Below are positions 12,501 through 23,822 of a stretch of DNA of 64,000 bases, piece after piece; the stretch's first letter is position 1, and each line of letters starts with the position of its first letter. Both the position numbers and the translations under genes were made by a program. The notes beneath the pieces are model-generated. The model made no database searches. It was given only the letters and a program-made list of their open reading frames with translations, and was not told the origin of the DNA. Location of the stretch: contig OY728159.1 in assembly GCA_963277665.1 (NCBI GenBank), positions 1,019,731,343-1,019,795,342 on the forward strand, in the 5' to 3' direction. The stretch is from Viscum album. Taxonomy: Eukaryota > Streptophyta > Magnoliopsida > Santalales > Viscaceae.

Positions 12501-13413
12501 TTTTCTAAGTAGAAAGGATATTTTCCTCAAGAATGGAGTTCAAGTGTTTTATCAAAAATTATTTTCCATCTAAGATAATATAGGGTTCTGTTTTTATCCC
12601 TATTATTACATTGATTTGATTATGTTGTGATGGAATTATATTTTTATGAATTCCTTTATCTTATATGAATTCTTTTATGATGTCACGATGTTTAAGATTC
12701 CCATTTTTATTACATGGGTTATGCTATGATGTATGGTTTATGATTTTGTGGCACACATAAGAATGGTATCATTATGAGATGGGTGGGACCTATATCTCCC
12801 TCCAATGCATTGGGTAAAGATTTTATATCTCATGAGATAGACATGGCTGGAACGGTAGGTTATACCGGTTCTGTGAAACAGGACTGAAACGAGGGTGACT
12901 CGGTTCATAAATGGACTTTGTCCACTAAGATAGTCTTGGAAATGAGTCTTGACTAATAAGAAATGATTATCTATGATTATGTGTGTATTCCAAAATGTTT
13001 CATGTTTTAAGTTATGATTATTGTGATTACATTTCACTGCCATGATTTATCCCATGTTATGAAATTATGATCTCTTTTGCAGGTTAAGATTTCTAAAAGT
13101 TATGTGCTTATGTATATGATGTGATTGATATTTATTTTGTTTACCCTTACTGAGCATTTGAGCTCACCCTTTTGTATGTTTTATTTCCCCAGGTCAGGAA
13201 GAAGGTTATTAAGTAGAATATGCCAAAAAAGGACTCTAGATATGATGAAATAAATGGGAGGCAAAGTAGATGCTTTATGAACCAGTTGTTTATGTTTCCT
13301 AGTTTCTAAAGACACTATAACTATATGGTCTTTTCTTGGTTTTGTTATATGTTGTAATAAGTGTGCTTCAATTCTGAAGTAATAACAATGTGTGTAAAGT
13401 ATGAGTCATTATA
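9581..13413 (+). repeat. 5' LTR of element B
   Basis: A 3833-bp LTR starts TGTAACACCC and ends GTCATTATA. Most of its length is homologous to the LTR of A, including the TATA box (11023-11029) and the CGTACG blocks. The last ~200 bp (from about 13190) differ from those of A apart from a short shared stretch near 13308-13322. Confidence 0.93.
11023..11029 (+). promoter_or_regulatory. TATA box of element B 5' LTR
   Basis: TATAAAA after a CCCCTCTCCTCCC tract. It would drive genomic RNA synthesis for B. Confidence 0.65.
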
Positions 13414-13415
13414 GT

Positions 13416-13427
13416 TGGTATCAGAGG
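13416..13427 (+). promoter_or_regulatory. Primer binding site of element B (tRNA-iMet)
   Basis: TGGTATCAGAGG lies two bases after the LTR end. It is one base different from the standard initiator-tRNA-Met complement TGGTATCAGAGC. Confidence 0.92.
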
Positions 13428-13635
13428 AAATGTATAGTCAACCTTTGGAAACTAGGATGTGAAAGCCTTAGTAAGAACCCTAAGGATAAGTCTAAGCATA
13501 GAAAACAATCTTAGTGTTTTAGAAATGGCCATGAATAACCTAGGATAAGACCTTAAGTGTGAAATTTTATTCTTGATTATGTGGTTTTCCTATTATAATT
13601 AGTGTTGCTCGCACTATTCTTCTTGGTTTTAGTAA

Positions 13636-14682
13636 ATGGCTGGAACCCGAAGGAACCGTGTTAATGCGGAATGCGATGGGAAATGCAATGATTGTCCCCC
13701 TGAGCAACCAAACGTTATGGGAGATGGAATGAAAAATCTTGTAGCCATGCTCACACAACTTTCTCAAGCTATGAATCATGTAGGACTTCCAAACGAGGAA
13801 AGGAAGGAGCAACATTCTGTTGAATCCTTCATGAGACAACGTCCACCTTCATTCAGCAGGTCTACTGATCCATTAGTTGATGAACAATGGATTAGTACTT
13901 CTGAAAAGATATTTTCTGTTCTTCAATGTTCTGAGCATGATAAAGTCATCTTAGCAGTGTATCGTTTGGAAGGTGATGCAGATCAATGGTGGAATCATAT
14001 TAAGAATACGAGGCAAAGGGATGAAATTGAGTCCATGGAATGGGACGAGTTCAAGAACTTATTTTTCAATAAGTACTTCCCTCGTATTCTCCGAACAAAG
14101 ATGGAGAAAGAGTTTCTTGAACTGAAGCAAAAGGATGATGAATCTATTGGTACCTATGAAGCAAATTTTACAAGACTTGCAAGGTACGCTTCTGGTATTA
14201 TTATCCAACCTGAGAGTAAGATCGATCGATTCTTTAGTGGCTTAAAACCAAGTCTTCTAAGGGCCTTAGCCATAAGGGACTTCAATAGCTACGAGGAAAT
14301 CGTTCGATGTGCTCTCAAATTTGAGATGGAGATTGGAGTAACCCATCAGTCATATGGGTTTGATAAGAAGAGGAAAATGGAATTCAAAGGAAAATCAAAA
14401 GATCACACTGAAAAGAAGACGAGCTTTCCCTTATGCTCAAAGTGTGGAAAGAAACATGAAGGGAGTTGTCTTAAAGGGACATGTAAATGTTTCAAATGTG
14501 TAAAGGAAGGTCATCGTGCATTTGAATGCCGCGATGATGGGAAGAAGATGTCTAATGATGCCAACAAAGGAAGGGATACACAGAATGAACCTACTACACT
14601 TCAATGTTTCAAGTGCAAGGAGATGGGACATTATGCCAATAAATGCCCTAATCCAAGGGTTGATGATGATGGTCGACGTTAA
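13636..14682 (+). CDS. gag: Gag of element B (intact up to a stop before protease)
   Basis: This 348-residue Gag is the longest clean gag frame in the window. The start ATG (MAGTRRN) lies ~220 bp after the primer site and matches gag A. Capsid motifs include YRLEGDADQWW at about residues 108-118 and FFNKYFPRILRTKMEKEFLE after it. The C-terminal nucleocapsid has a first knuckle in which the second Gly-box position is altered (CFKCVKEGHRAFEC) and a perfect second knuckle (CFKCKEMGHYANKC). The TAA at 14680-14682 is in the same frame as the protease that follows. In related elements gag and pol form one long frame, so this stop probably marks damage and not a natural gag end; gag A reads through this codon as Glu. 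Confidence 0.9.
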   Translation: MAGTRRNRVNAECDGKCNDCPPEQPNVMGDGMKNLVAMLTQLSQAMNHVGLPNEERKEQHSVESFMRQRPPSFSRSTDPLVDEQWISTSEKIFSVLQCSEHDKVILAVYRLEGDADQWWNHIKNTRQRDEIESMEWDEFKNLFFNKYFPRILRTKMEKEFLELKQKDDESIGTYEANFTRLARYASGIIIQPESKIDRFFSGLKPSLLRALAIRDFNSYEEIVRCALKFEMEIGVTHQSYGFDKKRKMEFKGKSKDHTEKKTSFPLCSKCGKKHEGSCLKGTCKCFKCVKEGHRAFECRDDGKKMSNDANKGRDTQNEPTTLQCFKCKEMGHYANKCPNPRVDDDGRR

Positions 14683-15072
14683 CAAACTCTTAAGGCTAAA
14701 GACAAAGGAATGTCACATACAATTTCTATCAGCGATGTGGAGTACGATAACAATGTGGTGAAAGGTACACTTACCATCCACTCTAAAGTAGCAAATGTTT
14801 TATTTGATTCTGGATCCACCCACTCCTTTATTTCTGAAGAATTTTCTAAGGGTATCATCGTATTACCTCAACAATTAGATGTTGAGTTAGCTGTGACAAC
14901 ACCTAATGGCACAACGGTCACATCAAAAGTTTATAATTCTTCTCCGATCGAAGTTTGTGGGAAAGTGCTTCCTGCAAATCTTGTGATCCTTACTATAGTG
15001 GAATTTGATGTGATTCTTGGCACGGATTGGCTTTCTCTACATGGAGCTCATATCAATTTACAAAGAAGGTAA
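14683..15072 (+). pseudogene. pol: Aspartic protease of element B
   Basis: This is the retropepsin-like protease that would cleave the Gag-Pol polyprotein. It is in the same frame as gag. The catalytic DSG is at 14806-14814 in the context LFDSGSTHSFIS, and the closing region VILGTDWLSLHGAHI is the usual end of a gypsy protease. A TAA at 15070-15072 cuts the frame before the linker to RT. The active-site triad itself is intact. Confidence 0.9.
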
Positions 15073-16080
15073 GTCACATTTCATATTACAGATCAATCTA
15101 TGATCGTCTATCGATGCAAGGATGAACATAACCTTCCAGTGGAAATTTATTCCATTTTATGGGTACTGATTCCACTAAATGAAGGTTATTTATCTCAAAT
15201 GGTTGGTGAGAAACTCATGATTAATAATATTCCCATTTTAGGGTAGTTTGATGATGTCTTTACAGAGGAAATACCAGGTCTTCCACCAAATCGTGAAGTT
15301 GAGTTTTCAATAGAACTCGTACTGGGTGCTTTGCCTATTTCAAAGACACCATATGGAATGGCCCCAATTGAGTTGAAGGAATTGAAGAAGCAACTCCAAG
15401 AGAATCTTGATAAGGGGTCCATACTCCCTAGTGCGTCACCTTGGGGAGCACCTATTCTGTTTGTTAAGAAGAAAGATGGATCAATGAGACTCTGCATTGA
15501 TTATCGAGAACTTAACAAGATCACTATCAAGAACAAATATCCTCTCCCGTGCATTGATGACCTATTTGACCAACTACGCGGAGCTCAATACTTTTCCAAG
15601 ATTGATCTTCGTTCAGGGTATCATCAATTAAGGGTCAAAAGGGAGGATATACCAAAGACGGCTTTCCGTACAAGGTATGGACACTATGAATTTATAGTGA
15701 TACCATTTGGTCTTACTAATGCCCCTGCTATCTTCATGGATCTGATGAATAGAGTCTTTAGAGACTATCTTGATCAATTTGTGGTAGTCTTTATAGATGA
15801 TATTCTTGTCTATTCAAAGAGAAAGGAAGAACATGAAGATCACTTGAGAATTATATTGAAGACCCTGAGAAGGGATAAGCTTTATGCCAAATTTACCAAG
15901 TGTGAATTTTGGCTTCAAAAAGTTTCATTTTTGGGTCACATAATCTCAAAAGAGGGGATATCTGTGGATCCAGCAAAAATAGAGGTTATCAAAAGATGGT
16001 CGAGACCAACAACAGTGACTGAGATCCGAAGTTTTCTTGGTTTGGCTGGATATTATCGACGTTTTGTGAAAGATTTTTCA
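15073..16080 (+). pseudogene. pol: Reverse transcriptase of element B
   Basis: The frame continues from the protease. A TAG at 15244-15246 interrupts the protease-RT linker, after which RT is open from 15331. RT fingers and palm show [43 protein letters not shown] and the catalytic FIDD box at 15790-15801, followed by the LGHIIS and VSFLGH thumb region. The domain itself has no stop. Its motifs match plant chromoviruses of the Del/Tekay type. Confidence 0.94.
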
Positions 16081-16724
16081 CGATTATCTAATCCACTCAC
16101 CAAGTTGACTCGGAAAGGAGTTAAGTTTGTTTGGACGGAGGAATGTGAAGAGAATTTCAAGGAGTTGAAAAGAAGGTTATCCAGTGCACCTGTGCTCACA
16201 CTGCCTTGTAGTGGAGAAAGGTTTGTGATCTACAGTGATGCATCCAAGAAGGGATTGGGGTGTGTTCTTATGCAAAATTACATGGTGATAGCTTATGCCT
16301 CACGACAGTTGAAAATACATGAGCAAAATTACCCAACTCATGATTTGGAGTTAGCTGCGGTAATCTTTGCATTAAAGATTTGGAGGCATTACCTTTATGT
16401 GAAAGGTGTGATATTTATACTGATCATAAAAGTTTAAAGTATATTTTCACACAAAAATAGCTGAATATGCTACAAAGAATATGGTTGGAGTTGATTAAGG
16501 ATTATGACTGCTCAATCCATTACCACCCTGGGAAAGAAAACAAGGTGGCAGATGCATTAAGTCGACAAGAACGTGCTAGTTTATCCATGATGAGGATCAC
16601 AAAAGATCCAATATTTATGGATTTACAAAGGATGGATCTTGTAATTATAATGAAAGGGGAAAAATCTAATCTTTATCAAATGAATGTTCAACCATCTATA
16701 CATGTGAAGATTAAAGAAGCATAG
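16081..16724 (+). pseudogene. pol: RNase H of element B (frameshift and stops)
   Basis: RNase H would degrade the RNA strand of the RNA:DNA hybrid. The first catalytic Asp is in [10 protein letters not shown] and the Glu in DLELAAV. A frameshift near 16402-16410 moves the rest ([11 protein letters not shown]) into another frame, so the first frame ends at 16437. The new frame meets TAG at 16458-16460, continues as LELIKDYDCSIHYHPGKENK and ADALSR, and ends at TAG 16722-16724. The mutations look like ordinary point decay. Confidence 0.9.
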
Positions 16725-18116
16725 AAAGAAGATGTCGAGTTACAAAAGAAGGTGAGAAATGTTCCTGAATTCAACCTTGATTGTGATGGGATAATAATGT
16801 TCAGGAATCGGGTTTTTGTTCCTCTCATCCCCGAATTAAAGAAGGAGCTGCTGGATGAGGCTCATAGTTCTTCATTCTCTATTCATCCTGGAAGCACGAA
16901 GATGTATAGGGACCTGAAAGAGTACTTCTAGTGGGATGACATGAAAAGAGATGTTGCTGAATATGTCTCTTGATGCTTGGTTTTTCAGCAAGTTAAAGCT
17001 GAGAGACAGAAGTCTAAGGGGTTGTTACAACCATTACCCATACCCGAATGGAAATGGGAAAACATCACTATGGACTTTGTCACATGACTTCCTAAAACAT
17101 CCAAAGGCAATAATGCTATCTGGGTCATAGTTGATCGTCTTACAAAGTCTGCACACTTCATTGCTATTAGAGAGGATTTCTCTCTGGATCAGCTTGCCAT
17201 GATATATGTAAAGTAAGTGGTAAGATTGAATGGAGTACCACTTTCTATTATATCTGATCGGGATCCGAGGTTTACCTCAAAGTTCTGGCGAAGTCTTCAG
17301 CATACTCTGGATACAGAGTTATGTTTTAGCACTGCTTATCATCCTCAGACAGACGGTCAGTCTGAGAGAACAATTCAAACTCTAGAAGATATGTTGAGTG
17401 ATTTCTCTATGGATTTCAAAGGTGGTTGGGATCAACACCTACCATTGGTGGAATTTTCTTATAATAATAGCTTTCACTCCAGTATTCAGATGGATCCTTA
17501 TGAAGCTCTCTATGGAAAGAAATGCAGGACTCCAACTTGCTGGGATGAAGTTGGGGAAAGAAAGCTATTAGGACCTGATCTCGTTGATGAAATGGCAGAA
17601 AATGTCAAATCTATTAAACAACACATAAGAGCAGCTCAGAGTCGACAGAAAAGTTATGCCGACAACCGAAGAAAAGACATAGAGTTTGAAGTGGGTGATA
17701 AAGTGTTCTTACGAATATCTCCCTGGAAGAGGGTTATGAGATTTGGAAAGAAGGGGAAGTTGAGCCCTAGATATATCGGTCCTTTTGAAATACTGGATCG
17801 TGTTTGGAAGGTAGTTTACCGATTGACGCTTCCACCGAATCTCTCTCAAGTTCACGATGTGTTCCATGTATCTCTCCTGAGAAAGTACATACCTAATCCT
17901 TCACATGTACTCAGCTTAGAAGTTGTACCGCTGGAGCAAGATCTTTCTTATGAAGAACAACCAATAGAGATTCTGGATCATAGCGAAAAAGTCCTACGAA
18001 ACAAGACCACTTGATTGGTGAAAGTTTTATGGAGGAACCACCAATTAGAAGAAGCTACATGGGAGCTTGAGGATATGATGAGGGAGAGGTATCCTCATCT
18101 GTTTGTTACAAAGTGA
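16725..18116 (+). pseudogene. pol: Integrase and chromodomain of element B
   Basis: The integrase follows RNase H in frame. The N-terminal HHCC finger is damaged: TAG at 16929, TGA at 16971, and the second Cys of the CxxC pair reads Phe (CLVF). TGA at 17085 and TAA at 17214 break the catalytic core, which still shows TMDFVT, SDRDPRF and YHPQTDGQSERT (DDE triad). The frame 17217-18014 is open through the GPFEILDRV and VFHVSLLRKY region. The C-terminal chromodomain (YEEQPIEILDHSEKVLRNK, then LVKVLWRNHQLEEATWELE) is crossed by a TGA at 18012 and ends at TGA 18114-18116. The chromodomain is the targeting module that defines chromoviruses. Confidence 0.93.
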
Positions 18117-18140
18117 CGAATTTCGAGGGCGAAATTCATT

Positions 18141-18153
18141 AAGGGGGGTAGAA
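18141..18153 (+). promoter_or_regulatory. Polypurine tract of element B
   Basis: AAGGGGGGTAGAA directly before the 3' LTR. It is identical to the tract of A. Confidence 0.9.
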
Positions 18154-21100
18154 TGTAACACCTGAGACTTTTATGTTATATAAATCATCAAAGGAATCTT
18201 TTTCTACACACAACACTTGCTTGGATTGCTTTACACGAAATCACAACCTTCCTCGATAGCTTGCGTCGTACGCAATACCGAGTTTTACTAAACAATGATA
18301 TGCTAATAAAATATTATTAACACTAGCTGTTATGAATAGTAATAACCACTTTTTGAAATTTTATAAATTTTATTTTTCAAAATGGACTTCATTTTTGGAT
18401 TCGTAATATAGAAATTAGCCTAGGGTGAAATTTTGGTATTTTTCTGAAAACTTTCAATTTTTGATGAATAGTGAAACCACTAAGTGGTAGTTAAAAAAAC
18501 CGAACTTTTCATAAAACTTAATTTTGCCGCTTCTGTGGGTGGAATTTCGAAAATCCGAGAGGCATGGTTGATGTCAGTAATTAAAATGTGGTTCAATGAG
18601 ATGAAAATAATTTTTTGGTGAATAGTAACTTTTTACTTTTTTTTACCACGGTTAAAAGTAAATAGGGTAATTAAGGGTAAAACTGATATTATTATTACCC
18701 TAACACATGTCCTAATTCTATTGGAAAAGTGTAATTCGACCAAAAACAAACTTAGGAATAAAATATGACTATTTAGGCCCACATGTATTAGATTAGGACA
18801 TTTATTATTAATTTATTTAAAGAAGGGTTAAAATAGTTAAAATCAAAGTTTAATAACTAAATCATTTTTAATATGGGGTTATACATAAGATAAATTCGAC
18901 TATAAATATTCATTAGAAATATACAAATATTTCCTACATAATGGTATTTTATTTTTAATTTTTAGACATTAAATAATTTAATTTATTTATGAAACAAAGA
19001 TAATGCAGTAATTAACTTATTAATGAAATATTGACATAATTGATGTTATAAACACCAAAATAAATGTAATTTGACACATTTTATGAATTCCACTAATTTT
19101 CTAGATTAATATGACATTTTAGTATTGATTTAATTAACTTTTTTCGAACTAATCATTCTGTTATGATTTTCACAAAAATTAATTACTAAATAGTGTTAAA
19201 ATTGACATAAAATAGTTTTTAAAACAAATATTATATTAGTAATTGTTATTTTATTCCTAAAAATCTATGGTTCGAAAAAATGACTTAGATAAGGTTATAT
19301 ATATTAATAATAAACAACTTGGGGTTCGTTTGGCTGGTTATAGTAAGTTTATTAACCTTATAGTATAAGAACACAAGAAGACACGGTAAAAGTAAAATTA
19401 TTTAACTTAATGTTAAATCTAAATGATAAGGTTAAAATAGGAACCTAAACTTGTCTAAATTCTATTTGATGAGAGGATTTAGACCCATACCCACCTTATC
19501 TTCGAAATATATCAATTTGGATCTATTTAAAACCGAACTTGACTTTATAATAAAATAATTGTTTTTGTTATTCCAAAGGTGCCCCTCTCCTCCCTTATAA
19601 AAGGGCACCTCCTCCCTCTCTTCCTCACACCACTTTGAGCCTTCAAGCTCGGCCAACCCCTGCCAATTCCTCCTCTACACTTCACTAGAGACATCCTAGA
19701 GGTCCTGGTCTTCTTCAAAGACCAATTTTAGTGCCCTAAAAGAAGGTCTCAAAGAAGCACTTCAAAGAAGTGTTAATGTCCGTTACCGATTCTTTCAACT
19801 TTATTTCTTCTTCCACTTCTTCTTCTTAGGTTGTTTCATTATGAAGTAATAACATCAATATCACTAATATACTGATATGTTATTATAAGTATGAAACAAC
19901 CCTATTTCACCATCTATCCATCCTACGGAAAACGAAATCACCGCGCGTGCGTACGTACGGAATACCGTCTCCATGCCGTGGTGTAATCTATTTTCCACCA
20001 CCACCTTACTTGGATGTGTATAATGGTGTAAATAATAACTATATATGATTATTGTAAAGTGATATTGATTCTGAAATAGTATACATACACTCCAATACAA
20101 TTCCACGATCATGAGAACGATATCATCGCCCGTGCGTACGTACGGACTACCGTCTCCACGATGCGATGAGATTCATTCTCCACATTAACCATTCATGAAT
20201 GATTATAAACTATATATAATAAGTAATAATGAAATATATGAAATAATAATGATTCTGGATTTATGTGTATATATATGTATGTCATCTACTTAATTCCATT
20301 CAACTGAATAAGGAAAAGAAAGTAGCGTTCATGCGTACGTACGGTCTACCGTCTCCATGAAAGGTGTATTTCATTCCATTTACTGATCTATTATATATAT
20401 ATATATATATATATATTCTGAATATATATTTTATATAAATCATGTTTTATATTCTGGAATTAAGTAATCATTATCTAAGTAATCATATGAATAATTACAA
20501 GTCAAAACATGGACAACAAATGAAACGATTTTACACAAAACGCTCTTTAACATGGAATTTACAAAAGAACGGGTAATATAAAGCCATAAGTGAACCATAT
20601 ATGATATCATAACAATGAGTATGATTCTGGAATAAGTCAATGACATTATTTAAATCATTATACAGGAGGTTCAGACACATACGAAGCAAATCGGACCTAA
20701 GGTAAGGGAAATATCACAATCTCATTTTTATCCGAGATTGTTTACACTTTAGTATTTACTGGGGTGTATTTTATCATCCAAATCCATGTTTACTCAATAT
20801 GTAATATTATTTCCATCCACCTACAATTGTTTAAATTCAATTTCACCCTTCGGTGAGTTTTTATATTTGGGATATGAAAGGAATATTTTGTCGTTTTTCG
20901 TACGAGGTACTTTTTGACTTTTCCGACAAAAGTACGAGAAGAATGTTTTTTAACTTATACGGCATGAATGGATTTTTAAAAACATTATTTCCAAGAAGCT
21001 TCCATTACAAGTTTTCAAGTTTATTTTTAATCAATTTCTTTTAGTTTAAAATTGTATGACATGTTAAGAAAAGAAAAATGTTTTTGAAGTAGAAAGGATA

Positions 21101-21989
21101 TTTTCCTCATGAATGGAGTTCAAGTGTTTTATCAAAAATTATTTTCCATCTAAGATAATATAGGGTTCTGTTTTTATCCCTATTATTACTTTGATTTGAT
21201 TATTTTGTGATGGAATTATATTTTTATGAATTCCTTTATCTTATATGAATTCTTTTATGATGTCATGATGTTTAAGATTCCCATTTTTATTACATGGGTT
21301 ATGCTATGATGTATGGTTTATGATTTTGTGGAACACATAAGAATGGTATCATTATGAGATAGGTGGGACCTATATCTCCCTCCAATGCATTGGGTAAAGA
21401 TTTTATATCTCATGAGATAGACATGGCTGGAACGGTAGGTTATACCGGTTCAGTGAAACAAGATTGAAACGAGGGTGACTCGGTTCAGAAATGGACTTTG
21501 TCCACTAAGATAGTCTTGGCAATGAGTCTTGACTAATAATAAATGATTCTCTATGATTATGTGTGTATGCCACAAAGTTTCATGTTTTAAGTTATGATTA
21601 TTGTGATTACATTTCACTGCCATGATTTATCCCATGTTATGAAATTATGATCTCTTTTGCAGGTTAAGATTTCCAAAAGTTATGTGCTTATGTATATGAT
21701 GTGATTGATATTTTTTTTACCTTTACTAAGAATTTGAGCTCACCCTTTTGTATGTTTTATTTCCCCAGGTCAGGAAGAAGGTTATTAAGTAGAATATGCC
21801 AAAAAGGGACTCTAGATATGATGAAATAAATGGGAGGCAAAGTAGATGCTTTATGAACCAGTTGTTTATGTTTCCCAGTTTCTAAAGACACTATACCTAT
21901 ACGGTCCTTTCTTGGTTTTGTTATATGTTGTAATAAATGTGCTTCAATTCTGAAGTAATAAAAATGTATGTAAAGTATGGGTCATTATA
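18154..21989 (+). repeat. 3' LTR of element B
   Basis: A 3836-bp LTR starts TGTAACACCTG and ends GTCATTATA. It is collinear with 9581-13413 and has its TATA box at 19596-19602. A TA microsatellite at about 20392-20416 is longer than in the 5' LTR. Confidence 0.93.
19596..19602 (+). promoter_or_regulatory. TATA box of element B 3' LTR
   Basis: TATAAAA in the conserved LTR promoter context. Confidence 0.6.
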
Positions 21990-22071
21990 TTGTGTGTGTG
22001 TTTTTGTTATGTACTAAGTATTCCACAAAATTAATGTAATGTCCATGTATGTTAAGATTAGGGTCTCTACA
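21990..22071 (+). repeat. End of element A 3' LTR, after target duplication of B
   Basis: 21990-21994 is the second TTGTG copy. 21995-22071 continues the LTR of A (match to 2626-2702) and ends CTCTACA. The adjoining GTAAA (22072-22076) should be the right copy of the target duplication of A, but the left copy is outside the window. Confidence 0.9.
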
Positions 22072-22930
22072 GTAAACCCAAAAATTCATCTAGAAAAACA
22101 TCCATGAAGCGATCGACCACTGGAGGAAAGTCAGTCAGTGAAGTCCCCTAGTCATCCAGATTTAAACCGGTAGTATGGGATGTAATTTCTCCTAAACCAA
22201 TTTGACCGGGTCCATTTCATCTCGCTTGGACGTCCCATTAAACCTTGTGTAGAAAAGACCCACCATATGGTGATGTTAAACTCACCCAATGGAGATAGCA
22301 GTCAACAAATTCCTGAAAGGATACAAACAAGCCCATTCTGAGAATGGAATATAATCCTATCATCTCTAAGACATAGAGGTCCCATAATAAGTGGCACCTA
22401 CTAACCTCAAGAGGGAACTCCTTGCACTAACATACTATAGTCATCCTACTACACAATAGAGTGTCTAGCATCATAACATCCTCAGAAGTAAGTATGTAGA
22501 TCCCAAGGATCTCCACAAAGGAAATAGCTTTGATACCATGGGAATCCCCTATATAAAAAAGATCTGAAGCTAAAACTGAGGCAACTAGAATCGTACCACT
22601 AACCGTAGATTGTCCATGATCCTACTTCTGCTAGGTCTGCTCCATTTTAAAAGTCTAACATGTACTATGACCCTAAGACCCTACCTGAATACCCTAAGAG
22701 GATCCACCCTACTATCGCTGAAAGATTTGCATATGGATACCATAACCATGACCACCTCCTTGGCATGAATGGATTGAATAACTGTTGTTCCCTATTTAAG
22801 AAGAAACTGGTGGTCCTGTTCCTGAATGTGGAGTAATAACTGAATGCCTATCACTAGTTGATGGTGAGAAAAACCGAAAAAATGCTATAGATGACCCATA
22901 TTGACACAAGATCGACACTCAACTAGGTCT
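22072..22930 (-). pseudogene. pol: Protease/RT-linker fragment of element C pol
   Basis: Next to the insertion point of A the minus strand reads PVVDRFMDVFLDE, the conserved linker before gypsy RT (usually ending DELPGLPP). Further upstream in the element, around plus 22290-22390, it reads DLYVLEMIGLYSILRMGLF and then VDCYLHW. This matches the end of a gypsy protease (DLxVLxxxxFDVILGMDWL...VDC) with several changed residues. The DSG catalytic triplet is not recognisable; a weak candidate lies near 22470. Multiple stops are present. The rest of pol must lie on the far side of element A, off the left edge. Confidence 0.7.
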
Positions 22931-23822
22931 CTTGAGAAATGAGGTATCGTGTCCCCACTCCTCCTACACTGGTAGCATACCACTTGAATACCTGAAGAAA
23001 ATTCATGAGAAGGATCCATGCGGCACTTCCTACTATCTATAGAAGGAGTAATGGCCCTAGATGCTGAACCACTCTAGCTCACGGCTCCCAACTACCTCAG
23101 ATTATGCTCAGTAATCAGCACCTTGTTCATAATAGTCTCCACTGAAGACAGCCTGAACACATTCACCTGTGATCATATGTCATACTCGAGACCATCCTCA
23201 AACCACATAGCAAGTGATAAATCATCACTTCCCATAACATGTGTGAAGAACTAAAGCTATGTGAAATGAGAAGAGTAACCCATCACTAAAAGAGTGTCCT
23301 ACTCCAAATTCATGAACTCTTGGGCTCGATCATCCCTCAACGTCTTGGGAGATATGTAATCGTAGAATGTCCTCTGAAACTCTTCCCAATCCATATCCTG
23401 ATGACATATTTCCTATGAGATAACATCCCAACATCTCTTGGCGGTATCACATGGCATGTACGTCGCAATATTTACACTCCTCTGTAGAGGCATCAAAAAA
23501 TTCTCAAAGATAAAAATCATGGCCTCCAACAATGACTCTACATCATATAGTCCTTCATCACTAGAAAAAGTCAGCAGATGCTACTGCTGGAACACCCGCA
23601 TCAGCTCTACAATAGATGGGGAAGGATGTGGTGCTCCCTGGAAGGTCTGTAACATCCTCAAAAGCCTTCACAGAACTGTGCATCAAAACCTACGTCGGGT
23701 ATAATAGCCAATGCTAAGACAGCATATCGCGAGGATCTATTGGTAATCCCTGATCTATCCTTTTCGGTGTCTATTCATCTCCCTGCACCTGGTGCAAAAC
23801 TGTAGGACGTCTTAGCGGCATG
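22931..23822 (-). pseudogene. gag: gag of element C
   Basis: A plausible start codon on the minus strand is at plus 23820-23822 (MPLRRPTVLHQ). The capsid core DWEEFQRTFYDYISPKTLRDDRAQEFMNL can be followed across plus 23300-23400 in one frame and matches the gypsy gag pattern WxEFxxxFxxxxxPxxxRxxxxxEFxxL. Downstream are FEDGLE-type residues (plus ~23170) and one degenerate zinc knuckle, CYQCRRSGDTIPHF, at plus ~22935-22980, in which the terminal Cys is lost. Stops interrupt the frame. This gag is of the single-knuckle type and is distinct from gag of A and B. Confidence 0.72.

Larger units (their letters stand above)
9581..21989 (+). mobile_element. Element B: full-length chromovirus (Del/Tekay-like Ty3/gypsy), nested in A
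   Basis: A complete but inactivated autonomous-type element has 3.83-kb LTRs (9581-13413 and 18154-21989), a tRNA-iMet primer site, one gag-pol frame and a polypurine tract. The order gag, protease, RT, RNase H, integrase, chromodomain defines a chromovirus. The RT and chromodomain sequences resemble the Del/Tekay clade. It sits in the 3' LTR of A with the 5-bp target duplication TTGTG (9576-9580, 21990-21994). Nine in-frame stops and one frameshift show it is no longer coding-competent. The LTRs differ at about 10 of the first 200 bases, so it is fairly young within this nest. Confidence 0.93.
1..22071 (+). mobile_element. Element A: Ty3/gypsy LTR retrotransposon, gag-only, 5' end outside window
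   Basis: This is a long-LTR element on the plus strand. A partial 5' LTR (1-2702) is followed by a tRNA-Met primer site, a gag reading frame and about 1.4 kb of noncoding DNA. A polypurine tract then leads into the 3' LTR, which starts at 5451, is interrupted by element B, and ends at 22071. The gag and LTRs are close relatives of those in B, but no protease, RT, RNase H or integrase is visible between gag and the polypurine tract. That layout fits a non-autonomous gag-only element (the TR-GAG type described in plants). The left target duplication is off the window; the right flank begins GTAAA, inside the pol of element C. The LTR termini are TGTAACACC and CTCTACA. Confidence 0.88.
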
